64,000 bases of DNA, taken from NCBI RefSeq assembly GCF_049994905.1, contig NZ_CP188258.1:2728001-2792000 (forward strand). Reading direction: 5' to 3'. The stretch is from Diaminobutyricibacter sp049994905. Its GTDB lineage: Bacteria; Actinomycetota; Actinomycetes; Actinomycetales; Microbacteriaceae. The position numbers and the translations under genes were made by a program. The stretch's first letter is position 1. The number at the start of each line of letters is the position of its first letter. Under the pieces are notes generated by a model, which was given only the letters and a program-made list of their open reading frames with translations, was not told where the DNA came from and searched no databases. Positions 1-8,552 of this stretch are shown here, one piece after another.

Positions 1-828
1 CGCATCCGCCTGGATCACGTCGACGGCACCGGCGGCCAGCATCTCGTGGAAATACGACGGGGTGTACCCGTACTCGCCCGCCGCGATGCGCATGCCGGCC
101 GGGGCGCGGTCCCGAAGCAGCCGCAACCCGCTGAGGTCGTCACTCGACACGGGTTCCTCGAACCAGGTGACGCCGAGGTCCGCGAACTGTTCGGCGAACC
201 GCAGCGCCTGCTTGCGCTCGTAGGCGCCGTTGGCGTCGACGAAGAGTTCGACCGCATCCCCCACAGCCGCCCGGGCTGCAGCCACGCGGGCGAGGTCTGC
301 CGCCGGGTCGGCGCCGACCTTGATCTTCACTGCTGTCAGTCCCTCTTCGGCCCATCCGTGCAGCTGCCCCTGCAGTTCGGCGAGGGTGTAGTTCGTGAAT
401 CCCCCACTGCCGTAGGCCGTCACCGAAGGACGCGCACCCCCGAGGAGCTGCGTGAGCGAGATGCCCAGCATGCGGGCCTTCAGGTCGTTGACCGCGCAGT
501 CGACGGCCGAGATCGCGCCCGCGCACACGCCGGGCCAGCCGAGGTTGCGGACCGCATCGGCCATCCGCCAGAAACTCTGCGTGGAGTCGAGCGGATCGGA
601 GCCCAGAACGAGCGGCACGAGCACATCCCGCGCGACCGCGAACGCCGCCGGCGATGTGTAGGCGTACCCCAGCCCGGTGTGTGACCCGGCGGTCACCTGC
701 ACGACGACGAGCGAGGTCTTGTCCCAGGTCAGCGTGCCATCCGATTCGGGTCGCTCCTCCCCCCGCGTTCGGGTCGGCACCGTGTATGCGCCCAGCTCGG
801 CGGAGACGATCCGGGCTTCGGCGGGCAT
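1..828 (-). CDS. Mandelate racemase/muconate-lactonizing enzyme family protein (partial)
   Basis: The first 276 residues of an enolase-superfamily enzyme are visible; the C-terminus lies outside the window. An N-terminal capping domain (about 1-125) leads into the barrel. The KIKVG motif (about 168-172) gives the Lys-X-Lys general base. Likely metal ligands are Asp198 (in VDANGAY), Glu224 (in WFEEPV) and Glu252 (in AAGEYGY). Members abstract a proton alpha to a carboxylate in sugar-acid dehydration, racemisation or lactonisation; the substrate cannot be read here. ATG at 828 follows directly on the TAG of the TPP enzyme, so it is the last visible gene of the operon. Its association with a GMC/gluconate-dehydrogenase-like pair suggests a sugar-acid substrate (inference). 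Confidence 0.85.
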   Translation of the reverse strand, partial: MPAEARIVSAELGAYTVPTRTRGEERPESDGTLTWDKTSLVVVQVTAGSHTGLGYAYTSPAAFAVARDVLVPLVLGSDPLDSTQSFWRMADAVRNLGWPGVCAGAISAVDCAVNDLKARMLGISLTQLLGGARPSVTAYGSGGFTNYTLAELQGQLHGWAEEGLTAVKIKVGADPAADLARVAAARAAVGDAVELFVDANGAYERKQALRFAEQFADLGVTWFEEPVSSDDLSGLRLLRDRAPAGMRIAAGEYGYTPSYFHEMLAAGAVDVIQADA

Positions 829-2661
829 CTATTCGTCCTTGTCGCTGCGCCCGAGGTGCAGGGTGTCTTTGACCCGCTCGACACCTTCGGTGAGCAGTGC
901 CTGCGCGGAGTCGCGGATCGCACCTCGCGCATCCGGGTCGCCCTTGAACAGCGCCTTGGCGGTGTTGCGGGCGAATTCGGCCGTGATGTGCGGCGGCAGG
1001 GGTGGAACGTTCTTGCTGGTGTGCGCGTCGATGAGAGTGACGCCGGGGTTCGCGAAGGCGCGGTCCCAGGCGGCGGCGACCTGGTCGTCTTCGGTGACGC
1101 GGATGCCCGTGAAGCCGAGAAGCTCCGCCCACCCCGCGTAGTCGACCGACTCCACGTCCTGCGACGTCGCCCACACCGGATTGGCGTCTTCCGTGCGCAT
1201 CTCCCATGACACCTGGCTCAGGTCGTCGTTGTGCAGCACGAGGATGATCAGCTGGGGGTTCTCCCAGCGGCTCAGGTACTTCTTGACCGTGATCAGCTCG
1301 TTCATGCCAAGCATCTGGAAGGCCCCGTCACCGATGGTGCAGATCACCGGTCGCTCCGGATACGCGAACTTGGCGGCGACCGCGTACGGCATAGCGGCCA
1401 GCATCGTGGCCAGGCGTCCGGACAGGTCCCCCATCATGCCGCGGCGGAGGCGGATGTGGTGGCCGTACCAGTCGGCGGTGGTCCCGGCGTCGGCGGTGAC
1501 GATCGCCTGCGGTGGCAGCCGCTTGTTGAGCTCGTGGTACACGCGTCGTGGATTCACGCCGTCGTCGTATCCGACCTCGGCCTGCGCGTCCATCTCCCCT
1601 TCCCAGTCGACCATCTCGCTCGCGATGCCGTTCTGCCAGTCGAGGTCGGTCTTCTCGTCGAGCAGCGGGACCAGGGCGGCGAGTGTCGCTCCCACATCCC
1701 CCCACAGGTTCAGCTCGGTCGGGTACCGCAGACCCATCTGCTCGGGTTTGAGGTCGACCTGGATCGCGCGCGCCTGGCCTGTCGCGGGGAGGAACTGCCC
1801 GTACGGATAGTTCGTGCCGAGCAGCACCAGCGTGTCGCACTTCTTGATCTGGTGCAGGCTGGGCAGCGAGCCGAGCAGGCCCAGCTGCTGCGTGTGGTGA
1901 GGTACATCCGACGGAACGACCTGCTTGCCGCGCAGGGCCGTGATGATTCCGGCGCCGGCCTTGTGTGCGGCTTCGAGCACGAGATCGGTCGCCCCGTTCG
2001 CACCGTGCCCGACGAGGAAGGTGACCTTCTTCCCTTCGTTGATGATGGCCGCCGCGCGAGCCAGTTCCTCCCGCGGGGGCACGATCGCGGTGGATGGGGC
2101 GACAGCGCTCGAGCGCGAGACCCAGTTCTCGGGTCCGAGCTTCGGCATCTCCATCCCTTGCACGTCGTGCGGGAGGATGATGACCGCCGGCTGCAGGCGC
2201 ACCCGCGCGGTCCGGAACGCCGTGTCGACGACCGCCTGGGCCTGCGCAGGCGACACGATCGTCTGCACGTAGACGGCGACGTCGGCGAAGGTACGCTCGA
2301 GGTTGCTCTGCTGCTGGTTGAACGTGCCCAGCGCATTGACCCCCTGCTGCCCGACGATCGCGACGACCGGCTGGTTGTCCATCGCCGCGTCGTACAGGCC
2401 GTTCAGCAGGTGGAAGGCCCCCGGGCTCGACGTGGCGATACAGACCCCGACCTCGCCGGTGAATTTCGCATGCGCCGTCGCCATGAGCGCACAGATCTCC
2501 TCATGGGTGGGGCGGATGTACTCGACGCCGTCTCCCGCGCGCTCCGCCTTGCCGAGGGCGCCGTCGAACTCTCCGATGCCGTCACCCGGAAAGCCGAAGA
2601 CCCGGCTGACACCCCACTCCCTGATGCGCTGGATCACGAAATCGCTGACGGTGGTAGCCAT
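829..2661 (-). CDS. Thiamine-pyrophosphate-dependent enzyme, pyruvate oxidase/acetolactate synthase-like (YdaP type)
   Basis: A 610-residue protein with the three-domain layout of the TPP enzymes. The N-terminal pyrimidine domain has the catalytic Glu in RPTHEE (about residue 54). A central domain follows, then a C-terminal pyrophosphate domain with GDG (about 444-446) and, some 30 residues later, LHNDDL, matching the GDG-N metal/TPP motif. It best resembles the YdaP/pyruvate oxidase-like branch; acetolactate synthase, oxalyl-CoA decarboxylase or another 2-oxoacid decarboxylase remain possible. ATG 2661 is preferred over in-frame ATG 2667 because AGAAAGG lies six bases before it. The upstream GMC gene ends at 2664. 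Confidence 0.85.
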   Translation of the reverse strand: MATTVSDFVIQRIREWGVSRVFGFPGDGIGEFDGALGKAERAGDGVEYIRPTHEEICALMATAHAKFTGEVGVCIATSSPGAFHLLNGLYDAAMDNQPVVAIVGQQGVNALGTFNQQQSNLERTFADVAVYVQTIVSPAQAQAVVDTAFRTARVRLQPAVIILPHDVQGMEMPKLGPENWVSRSSAVAPSTAIVPPREELARAAAIINEGKKVTFLVGHGANGATDLVLEAAHKAGAGIITALRGKQVVPSDVPHHTQQLGLLGSLPSLHQIKKCDTLVLLGTNYPYGQFLPATGQARAIQVDLKPEQMGLRYPTELNLWGDVGATLAALVPLLDEKTDLDWQNGIASEMVDWEGEMDAQAEVGYDDGVNPRRVYHELNKRLPPQAIVTADAGTTADWYGHHIRLRRGMMGDLSGRLATMLAAMPYAVAAKFAYPERPVICTIGDGAFQMLGMNELITVKKYLSRWENPQLIILVLHNDDLSQVSWEMRTEDANPVWATSQDVESVDYAGWAELLGFTGIRVTEDDQVAAAWDRAFANPGVTLIDAHTSKNVPPLPPHITAEFARNTAKALFKGDPDARGAIRDSAQALLTEGVERVKDTLHLGRSDKDE

Positions 2662-2663
2662 GA

Positions 2664-4310
2664 TCATCCTTTCTCTTGACGTTCGGGTTGTTTCACGAGT
2701 CGGTCGGCGACGCGGGCCGCGATCGCCATGATGGTCAGCGCCGGGTTGGCGCTGCCCTGGGTGGGGAGCACGCTCCCGTCGACGACGAGCAGGTTCGGTA
2801 CCGCGAAGCTGCGGCAGTCTGCGTCGACCACGCCGCTTCGTTCGTCGGCCGCCATCCGGCATCCGCCGACAAGGTGCGCGTAGCGCTGGATGGTGATCAC
2901 TTCGTCGGCGCCCGCCGCTTTCAGGATGCGCTCCATGACATCCTGAGCGGCCTTCGCGAGCATCCGGTCGTTGTCGCACTGCGTGTATGCAAAGTGCGCG
3001 ACGGGGAGCCCGTAGCGGTCCTTCTCGTCGGCGAGTGTCACCCGGTTGTCCGGCTGCGGCAGGAATTCGCAGAGCGCGCCGAGGCATGCCCAGTGCACGT
3101 AATCGGTCATATAGCGCCGGAAATCGGCGCCCCACCTGCCTTCGGCCATGACGTGCTCCGCCCAGGTGATCGGCAGCGGTGAAACGGTCTGGATGGAGAA
3201 CCCGCGCTTGTACGGTTTCGTGCGGTCGGTCTCGTAGAAGTCTTCGGTGCTGACCTCGGGCGGCGGGCCCTTCCACATGCGCACTTCGGCGTCGAACCGG
3301 CCGGCGGTCTGCGGCGCGCCCTGCACCATGAGGTAGCGGCCGACCTGGTCGAAGTCGTTGCACAGGCCGTCGGGAAAGCGTGCGGATGCGGAATTCAGCA
3401 GCAGGCGCGGCGTCTCGATCGAATACCCGGCGACCGCCACCATCCGGGCGCGCTGGAAACGCTGCCGTCCTTCGCGCAGGTAGTGCACCCCGGTCGCCGC
3501 TCCGGTGCGCTCGTCGATCCCGACAGAGGTGACCATGCACTCGGCCCGCACCTCCGCACCGTGGGCGAGCGCATCCGGGATGTGCGTGACCAGCGGAGAT
3601 GCCTTGGCGTTGACTTTGCAGCCCTGGAGGCAGAAACCGCGGTAGATGCAGTGCGGCCGGTGCCCGAAGCGCCCGTTTGAGATCGCAACCGGGCCGACCT
3701 TCGCCGTGATTCCCGTGGCGAACGCGCCGCGCTGGAAGACCTCACCGTTTCCGGAGACGGGGTGCGGGCGCTGCGGATACCGGTGCGGGTCGCCCCAGGG
3801 CCAGTCCTCGCCGGCCACCGGGAGTTCGGCTTCGATGTCGGAGTAGTAGGGCGCGAGATCCGCGTAGTCGAGCGGCCAGTCCTGCCCGACCCCGTCGAGC
3901 GTGCCGGTGACGAAGTCGCTCGGATGGAAGCGCGGCGTATAGCCGGCGTAGTGCACCATCGACCCGCCGACACCGCGACCCGAGTTGTTCGAGCCGAGAG
4001 GAACGGGGTCGCCGCCGCCGATCTGACGCGGGTCGGTCCAGTAGAGACCGTGCGAGCCTGCTTCGTCGCTCACCCAGTCCGACTCCGGGTCCCAGAACGG
4101 GCCGGCCTCCAGGGCCACGACCTTCCAGCCTGCACGAGCGACGCGCTGCATCAGTGTCGAGCCGCCGGCGCCGCACCCGACGATCACGAGATCGACCTCC
4201 TCGGTGTCGTCGAAACGGCGCACGTCGGGGTCAGGCGCAAGCGCCCCGCCCGGAGTCAGGAGCCAGGCCGAGGAGTTGCGTTCGCGAACCTCACTGGCCA
4301 CCCGGCGCAC
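2664..4310 (-). CDS. GMC family FAD-dependent oxidoreductase (gluconate/alcohol dehydrogenase-like large subunit)
   Basis: A 548-residue flavoprotein. The N-terminal Rossmann motif GCGAGG (about residues 45-50) followed by an acidic strand end (ALEAGP) binds FAD. The C-terminus carries the GMC_oxred_C signature with a VGGCRM motif, where a Cys replaces the more usual His neighbour, and the final FAD-contacting stretch SANPALTIMAIAAR. With the preceding subunit-3-like protein it resembles the gluconate 2-dehydrogenase catalytic unit, which oxidises sugar or sugar-acid alcohols. No Tat signal is visible. GTG 4310 overlaps the upstream gene by 20 bases; an alternative GTG lies at 4301. Electron acceptor unknown: no cytochrome c subunit is present. 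Confidence 0.88.
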   Translation of the reverse strand: MRRVASEVRERNSSAWLLTPGGALAPDPDVRRFDDTEEVDLVIVGCGAGGSTLMQRVARAGWKVVALEAGPFWDPESDWVSDEAGSHGLYWTDPRQIGGGDPVPLGSNNSGRGVGGSMVHYAGYTPRFHPSDFVTGTLDGVGQDWPLDYADLAPYYSDIEAELPVAGEDWPWGDPHRYPQRPHPVSGNGEVFQRGAFATGITAKVGPVAISNGRFGHRPHCIYRGFCLQGCKVNAKASPLVTHIPDALAHGAEVRAECMVTSVGIDERTGAATGVHYLREGRQRFQRARMVAVAGYSIETPRLLLNSASARFPDGLCNDFDQVGRYLMVQGAPQTAGRFDAEVRMWKGPPPEVSTEDFYETDRTKPYKRGFSIQTVSPLPITWAEHVMAEGRWGADFRRYMTDYVHWACLGALCEFLPQPDNRVTLADEKDRYGLPVAHFAYTQCDNDRMLAKAAQDVMERILKAAGADEVITIQRYAHLVGGCRMAADERSGVVDADCRSFAVPNLLVVDGSVLPTQGSANPALTIMAIAARVADRLVKQPERQEKG

Positions 4311-4938
4311 CCTTCATCGGGTCTTCGCCCGGTTTCGTGTCGGCGACCTCGAAAGGCTCGCGCCGGTCCACACCGATGTTCTTGTACCCGCGTGGATAGG
4401 CGGGACCGGCGAATCCGATCTCGTTCCACGCCCACGGATGCGAATAGAACGCGGTGCATCCGTACCGGGTCCACAAGCTCCACACCTGGGCGGGCGGGAG
4501 ACCGTGCCACTCGTCGGCCTTCGAGTCGTGGATGGCCGTCAGCAGGTCGGTCTGCTCGTCCCAGCCGCACTCGCAGAACGGGGCGCCGTGCCTCTGGCGG
4601 GCGTCGTCGTCCAGGGCCGCGAGTGTCTGCCGCCACGCAATGCCGTCGGGTGGCATCGTGTCGTAGTGCCAGCCGTCGGTCTCCTGCTCTGCGAGGCGCG
4701 AGTCGACCATCCGCGTCACCGGCACCTTCGGCTCGGTCCGTTGGTAGAGCAGCTGGTCGAAGAGGGCGGTCGCGGTCGCCTCTTCGACCACGGTGAAGAA
4801 CCGGATGGCCGGGAGCTGCGAGACGCGGCCGTCGATGGCACTGCGCGTGGCGGCATCCCAGTGCTTACGCTCGCTGAGCACGTCGAATCCGGGAAACCGG
4901 CCGCCGCCGTCTTGGGGTGCGAGGTTCAGGCCGGTCAC
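4291..4938 (-). CDS. Gluconate 2-dehydrogenase subunit 3-like protein
   Basis: A 215-residue protein whose FTVVEEATATALFDQLL segment and central WR-Q-LAALDD region fit the gluconate 2-dehydrogenase subunit 3 family, the small partner of membrane-associated GMC dehydrogenases. Many relatives have a Tat signal; this one has none, so the complex may be cytoplasmic or tethered through the neighbouring membrane protein (inference). The GTG start at 4938 overlaps the TGA of the upstream membrane-protein gene as GTGA, an arrangement typical of translational coupling. The product ends within the first codons of the GMC gene. Exact role (maturation or subunit) is not known from sequence. Confidence 0.8.
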   Translation of the reverse strand: MTGLNLAPQDGGGRFPGFDVLSERKHWDAATRSAIDGRVSQLPAIRFFTVVEEATATALFDQLLYQRTEPKVPVTRMVDSRLAEQETDGWHYDTMPPDGIAWRQTLAALDDDARQRHGAPFCECGWDEQTDLLTAIHDSKADEWHGLPPAQVWSLWTRYGCTAFYSHPWAWNEIGFAGPAYPRGYKNIGVDRREPFEVADTKPGEDPMKGAPGGQ

Positions 4939-5399
4939 TTCTCGCGCCTCAGGATCGCGGCCAGGACGCCCATGCCGCCCACCATCGTCACCAGCAGCGG
5001 GGCGAGAAGCGGCGGACCCATCTCGAGGTTGTAGCGCAGATTGCGCCAGCCGCCCGGCTTCTGCCCGATCCCGCGCGCATGTAGGTACGTGCCCTGCACA
5101 CCGTTGGCGATGATGGTGAGTGCCGCGACGGGGAGCAACGTCTTGGCCATGCGCTGGCTGAAGAAGCCGGCGATCCCGGCGGCGGCTCCCACCGGTCCGA
5201 GCGCCACCGGAACCCACATCCACTTGTTGCCGAAGCTCGCCTTGTCGTGCTCGAAGAAGATCTCGCCGGCGGTCACGATCGCCCCGACTGCGGTCAGTGC
5301 GGAGAGGGACCGCTCGAAGCGGCCGGTCTCGACGTTCCGTATCATCCGATCGATGCCCCGAAGCGGCGAAGCTGCGACTGCCTGTCGTCGATACGACAC
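4935..5399 (-). CDS. Small integral membrane protein, first gene of the GMC/TPP operon
   Basis: A 154-residue protein, family not recognised. After a basic N-terminus (about 1-30) there are about four hydrophobic segments: SALTAVGAIVTAGEIFF, a second rich in Val/Ala/Gly (WVPVALGPVGAAAGIAGFF), a third (TLLPVAALTIIANGVQGTYL), and a last one near the C-terminus. The GTG at 5399 is chosen because a perfect AAGGAGG lies seven bases upstream; longer upstream reading in the same frame has no ribosome site. It leads an operon with the subunit-3, GMC, TPP and enolase-superfamily genes, so it may anchor the dehydrogenase (inference). Confidence 0.7.
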   Translation of the reverse strand: MSYRRQAVAASPLRGIDRMIRNVETGRFERSLSALTAVGAIVTAGEIFFEHDKASFGNKWMWVPVALGPVGAAAGIAGFFSQRMAKTLLPVAALTIIANGVQGTYLHARGIGQKPGGWRNLRYNLEMGPPLLAPLLVTMVGGMGVLAAILRREK

Positions 5400-5532
5400 C
5401 GGCGTACCTCCTTGAGTGATGCGGCGTGGTCGCCGCTGGCGCCATCTGTACTCCCGCAGGACCGCGAGAGGAAGGGTGGCTGAATGGATTCGCAGGACGG
5501 CAGAATCAGTGCATACGAGACAAAGGATCACG

Positions 5533-6003
5533 ATGGACGACGTCACAGACCGGCTGGCACAACTCGAGCGCGACGATGAAGAACTCGTGCTCGACCACTT
5601 CGACCGCAGGGATGCGTGGGAGCTGGGTCACCGGCTCGCTCACGTCGCCCTGGAGCGGGCCCTGCCGGTCGTGGTGGACGTCCGGACTCCGGCGGGCATC
5701 CTGTTCCACGCGTCCTTGCCCGGTGCGACCGCCGACAACGACGAATGGGTGAACCGCAAATCTCGGACAGCGTTGCGTTTCGAGGCGAGCACTGCACTGC
5801 TCGGCACCCGCGCCGAGCACGTCGGTTTCGACTTCTTCGACCAGGGCTGGCTTGATCCTGCCGACTACACCGTGGCCGGAGGGGCCGTGCCCGTCCGGGT
5901 GGCAGGCGTGGGAGTCGTCGCGGTGGCGACGGTCTCCGGTCTCACCTCCGCTGACGACCACCAGCTGGTCGTCGATGCTCTTCGGGAAATAATGGCAAAT
6001 TGA
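5533..6003 (+). CDS. UPF0303/HbpS-type haem-degrading domain protein
   Basis: A 156-residue single-domain protein resembling the Haem_degrading/GlcG-HbpS family (YBR137W-like, UPF0303 branch): an N-terminal helical ELGHRLAHVALERALPV segment, a central VDVRTPAGILFHASLPG strand pair, and a C-terminal VAVATVSGLTSADDHQLV helix entry. Relatives bind haem or small ligands and form oligomers; a haem-degrading activity is not proven here. ATG 5533 has AAAGG six bases upstream. It is divergent from the oxidoreductase operon and its stop codon touches a LexA box belonging to the next gene. Confidence 0.75.
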   Translation: MDDVTDRLAQLERDDEELVLDHFDRRDAWELGHRLAHVALERALPVVVDVRTPAGILFHASLPGATADNDEWVNRKSRTALRFEASTALLGTRAEHVGFDFFDQGWLDPADYTVAGGAVPVRVAGVGVVAVATVSGLTSADDHQLVVDALREIMAN

Positions 6004-6021
6004 TTCGAACATATGTTCGAA
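6004..6021. promoter_or_regulatory. LexA-binding SOS box
   Basis: The perfect palindrome TTCGAACATATGTTCGAA contains CGAACATATGTTCG, matching the actinobacterial/Bacillus LexA consensus CGAAC-N4-GTTCG. It begins directly after the stop of the HbpS-type gene and lies about 48 bases before the DUF6504 start, the expected place for a damage-inducible promoter. Confidence 0.85.
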
Positions 6022-6068
6022 AGTGTGGTGTGATTGTGTGATCAGCCCATCCCCCAGGAGGTCACATC

Positions 6069-6338
6069 ATGAGCATCGCGCACGCGTCCGACATCGTCTC
6101 CGTGTGGACCGAGAAGGGGCGACCCACACGGCTCGTCTGGCGCGGCAATCGGTATCTCGTCACCGATACACCGACACCCCTGACGAATCCGGCGATCCAC
6201 GACGCGCTCACCCATCCGCTCCTGCAGGTCGTCGGATGGCGGTTCCAGGGTGTCTCCGTGTCCGACAACGAGGTGCGGATGTTCGACGTGCGCCAACTCC
6301 AGGACGGGCGCTGGGAACTCATCGCCAGCTACCAGTGA
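6069..6338 (+). CDS. DUF6504 family small protein, predicted SOS-regulated
   Basis: An 89-residue protein with a compact basic/aromatic N-terminal half (GRPTRLVWRGNRYLV) and a WRFQGVSVSD core, as in DUF6504. As recalled, relatives sit beside DNA-damage tolerance genes (dinB/imuA/dnaE2 clusters) in actinobacteria. ATG 6069 has CAGGAGG eight bases upstream. The LexA box at 6004-6021 makes it a strong candidate for induction by DNA damage. Here it stands apart from any polymerase gene. Molecular function unknown. Confidence 0.75.
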   Translation: MSIAHASDIVSVWTEKGRPTRLVWRGNRYLVTDTPTPLTNPAIHDALTHPLLQVVGWRFQGVSVSDNEVRMFDVRQLQDGRWELIASYQ

Positions 6339-6360
6339 CGGGCGCAGGTCGGCTCCGCTG

Positions 6361-6699
6361 ATGGGGACGAACAAACGCTACGACCTCTACACACCGAAAC
6401 TCACTACTGAACGTGAAGAACGAGAGCGCAAGCCGCACCCGGTGAGCCTCCCTGACGGCGTCGTCCGTTCGACCGGCCGACGCCGGGATGAGACGCCACC
6501 GGTGCCCGTCAAAGCCCTCGTTCCGGTTCGGGTCGTCTATGACGACGTGGTCGAGGTCGAAGCGGATGCGATCGCCTGGACACCGGGCGGCGCCGTTCTC
6601 ATTCGCTACACCCCGGCCGGCGAGCGGTTCCCCGAGTACGTGTGGCTCTGGGCGAACGCCGTCCAGCGGATCGGGCATCCGTCTGCTCCGAAAGGATGA
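6361..6699 (+). CDS. Hypothetical protein
   Basis: A 112-residue protein. The N-terminal 45 residues are charged and probably disordered (TTEREERERK); the C-terminal half forms a small beta-rich domain (VPVRVVYDDVVEVEADAIAW then GAVLIRYTPAGERFPEYVWLW). Family not recognised. It follows the DUF6504 gene by 22 bases on the same strand and may share its LexA-controlled transcript. ATG 6361 was chosen as the only start near the previous stop; the ribosome site is weak. Confidence 0.6.
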   Translation: MGTNKRYDLYTPKLTTEREERERKPHPVSLPDGVVRSTGRRRDETPPVPVKALVPVRVVYDDVVEVEADAIAWTPGGAVLIRYTPAGERFPEYVWLWANAVQRIGHPSAPKG

Positions 6700-6806
6700 G
6701 CGGGCACCGCTCACGGGGCCGAGGATCGGGGCCGCGCCTGTTGCGGAGCGTCCTCAGCCGACGCTGCCGCTTGCCGTAGCGGCATCCCGGGCGTACCGTT
6801 CGCGCC

Positions 6807-6869
6807 ATGACCGACCCGACGAGCGGAACCCGGAACGACGCCGCTGACGGCCGAGCGGCGCGCCCATGA
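6807..6869 (+). other. Possible 20-codon leader ORF coupled to the GH13 gene
   Basis: ATG 6807 opens a 20-codon frame (MTDPTSGTRN...) whose TGA at 6867-6869 overlaps the ATG of the downstream amylase-family gene as ATGA. The downstream gene has only a weak ribosome site of its own, so translational coupling is possible. It may equally be chance. Confidence 0.25.
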
Positions 6870-8536
6870 AAGTCAGCGATACCAGCGACCTGTGGTGGAA
6901 GAGCGCGGTGTTCTACTGCGTCGACGTCGAGATGTTCATGGACGGCAACGGCGACGGCATCGGCGATCTGGGCGGCCTGGCCAGCCGCCTGGACTATCTC
7001 GCCGAACTCGGCGTGACCTGTCTCTGGCTGATGCCGTTCTACCCGTCGCCCGACCGCGACGACGGGTACGACATCGTCGACTTCTACGGCGTCGACCATC
7101 GGCTCGGCGATTTCGGGGACCTGATCGAGGTCATCCGAACAGCACGCGATCGCGGGATGCGCGTCATCGTCGACCTCGTCGTGAACCACACCTCCGACAA
7201 GCACCCCTGGTTCAGGTCCGCCCGGTCGAGCCGCGACTCCCCCTACCGCGACTTCTACGTGTGGCGAGATGAGCCGCCCAAGAACCAGCCGGCACCCGTC
7301 TTTCCCGACCAGGAGACGAGCGACTGGCAATTCGACGAAAAGGCCGGCCAGTACTACCAGCACGTCTTCTACCGCCAGCAGCCTGACCTCAACATCACCG
7401 ATGAGCGGGTGCGTGACGAGATCGCCAAGGTCGTCGGGTTCTGGATCCAACTCGGCGTGTCCGGGTTCCGCGTCGACGCGGTGCCCTTCCTGCTGCAGAC
7501 GACGGGTGTCATCGACGGCGCACGACGCCTGCCGGATCCTCACGCCTACCTTCGCTCCCTCCGGTCATTCCTGCAGCGCCGCTCCGGCGAGGCGATCTTC
7601 CTCGGCGAGGTCAATGTCAGCCGGGAGGAGCAGAACACGTTCTTCGGCGGCTCCGAAGGAGACGAACTGACGATGCAGTTCGATTTCATCAGCATGCAGA
7701 ACCTCTACCTGTCGCTGGCACGGGGCGATGCGCGACCACTCACCGAGGCGCTCCTCAGCCGCCCCGTCGGCTCACCCGACATCCAATGGGCCAATTTCGT
7801 GCGCAACCATGACGAGCTGACGCTCGACAAGCTGACCGACGACGAGCGTGCCGAAGTCTTCGCCGCCTTCGGCCCGGAGGAACGCATGCAAGTGTTCGGC
7901 CGTGGGCTGGTGCGCCGGCTGCCGCCGATGCTCGACGGTGATCCGCTGCGCATCCGCATGGTCTACAGCCTGCTCTTCTCGCTCCCCGGAACACCGGTGC
8001 TCTTCTACGGAGAAGAGATCGGCATGGGCGAGAACCTCGACGTCGGTGGGCGGATGTCCGTTCGAACGCCGATGCAGTGGAACGACGGCAAGAACGGCGG
8101 CTTCTCATCGGCGCCCAAATCGAAACTCCGCAATGCGGTGACCGAGGGCGGCTTCGGACCCGAGCACGTGAACGTCGCCCAGCAGCGGCGCGATCCCGGT
8201 TCGCTGCTCGCGTTCATGCGCACCCTCATCCGCCACTATCGCGACGCCCGCGAGTTCGGGTGGGGCGCATTCGCCGTTCTCGAGCAACCAGACACGGCGG
8301 TGCTCGTACACAGCCTGACGGTCGGCGACCGCGTGACCGTCGCAGCGCACAACTTCAGCTCGGAGGCCAGGGAGGTGCGGCTCAACCTCCCGCGAGCGGC
8401 CGAAGACCGACGCCTTGTCGACGTCTTCACCGGTGAGCAACTCGCCCTCGACCGCGGCGGAGCCGACATCACGCTCGACCGATATGGATTCCGCTGGCTG
8501 CGCCTGACCCGAGCCGACGACTCCAGCCTGTTCTGA
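6866..8536 (+). CDS. GH13 alpha-amylase-family enzyme, trehalose synthase-like
   Basis: A 556-residue glycoside hydrolase family 13 protein with all catalytic residues: nucleophile Asp204 (GFRVDAV), general acid Glu248 (FLGEVNV) and stabilising Asp316 (VRNHDEL); the first conserved region is VDLVVNHTSDKHPWF. The N-terminus WWKSAVFYCVDVEMFMDGNGDG and overall length match trehalose synthase (maltose to trehalose) and closely related oligo-glucosidases; the substrate is not certain. It is probably cytoplasmic since no signal peptide is seen. It converges on the UbiB-like gene. A 20-codon leader ORF overlaps its start. Confidence 0.85.
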   Translation: MKVSDTSDLWWKSAVFYCVDVEMFMDGNGDGIGDLGGLASRLDYLAELGVTCLWLMPFYPSPDRDDGYDIVDFYGVDHRLGDFGDLIEVIRTARDRGMRVIVDLVVNHTSDKHPWFRSARSSRDSPYRDFYVWRDEPPKNQPAPVFPDQETSDWQFDEKAGQYYQHVFYRQQPDLNITDERVRDEIAKVVGFWIQLGVSGFRVDAVPFLLQTTGVIDGARRLPDPHAYLRSLRSFLQRRSGEAIFLGEVNVSREEQNTFFGGSEGDELTMQFDFISMQNLYLSLARGDARPLTEALLSRPVGSPDIQWANFVRNHDELTLDKLTDDERAEVFAAFGPEERMQVFGRGLVRRLPPMLDGDPLRIRMVYSLLFSLPGTPVLFYGEEIGMGENLDVGGRMSVRTPMQWNDGKNGGFSSAPKSKLRNAVTEGGFGPEHVNVAQQRRDPGSLLAFMRTLIRHYRDAREFGWGAFAVLEQPDTAVLVHSLTVGDRVTVAAHNFSSEAREVRLNLPRAAEDRRLVDVFTGEQLALDRGGADITLDRYGFRWLRLTRADDSSLF

Positions 8537-8552
8537 CAACGCCCCGACGCGC

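Noticed and set aside
1231..2679. A 482-codon open frame on the plus strand opposite the TPP enzyme
   Set aside because: It is the antisense shadow of a clearly conserved TPP enzyme; no family motif or ribosome site.
2661..3540. Upstream extension of the TPP enzyme frame to 903 residues
   Set aside because: The extra part lies over the GMC gene in another frame and the YdaP-like N-terminus begins at 2661 with a ribosome site.
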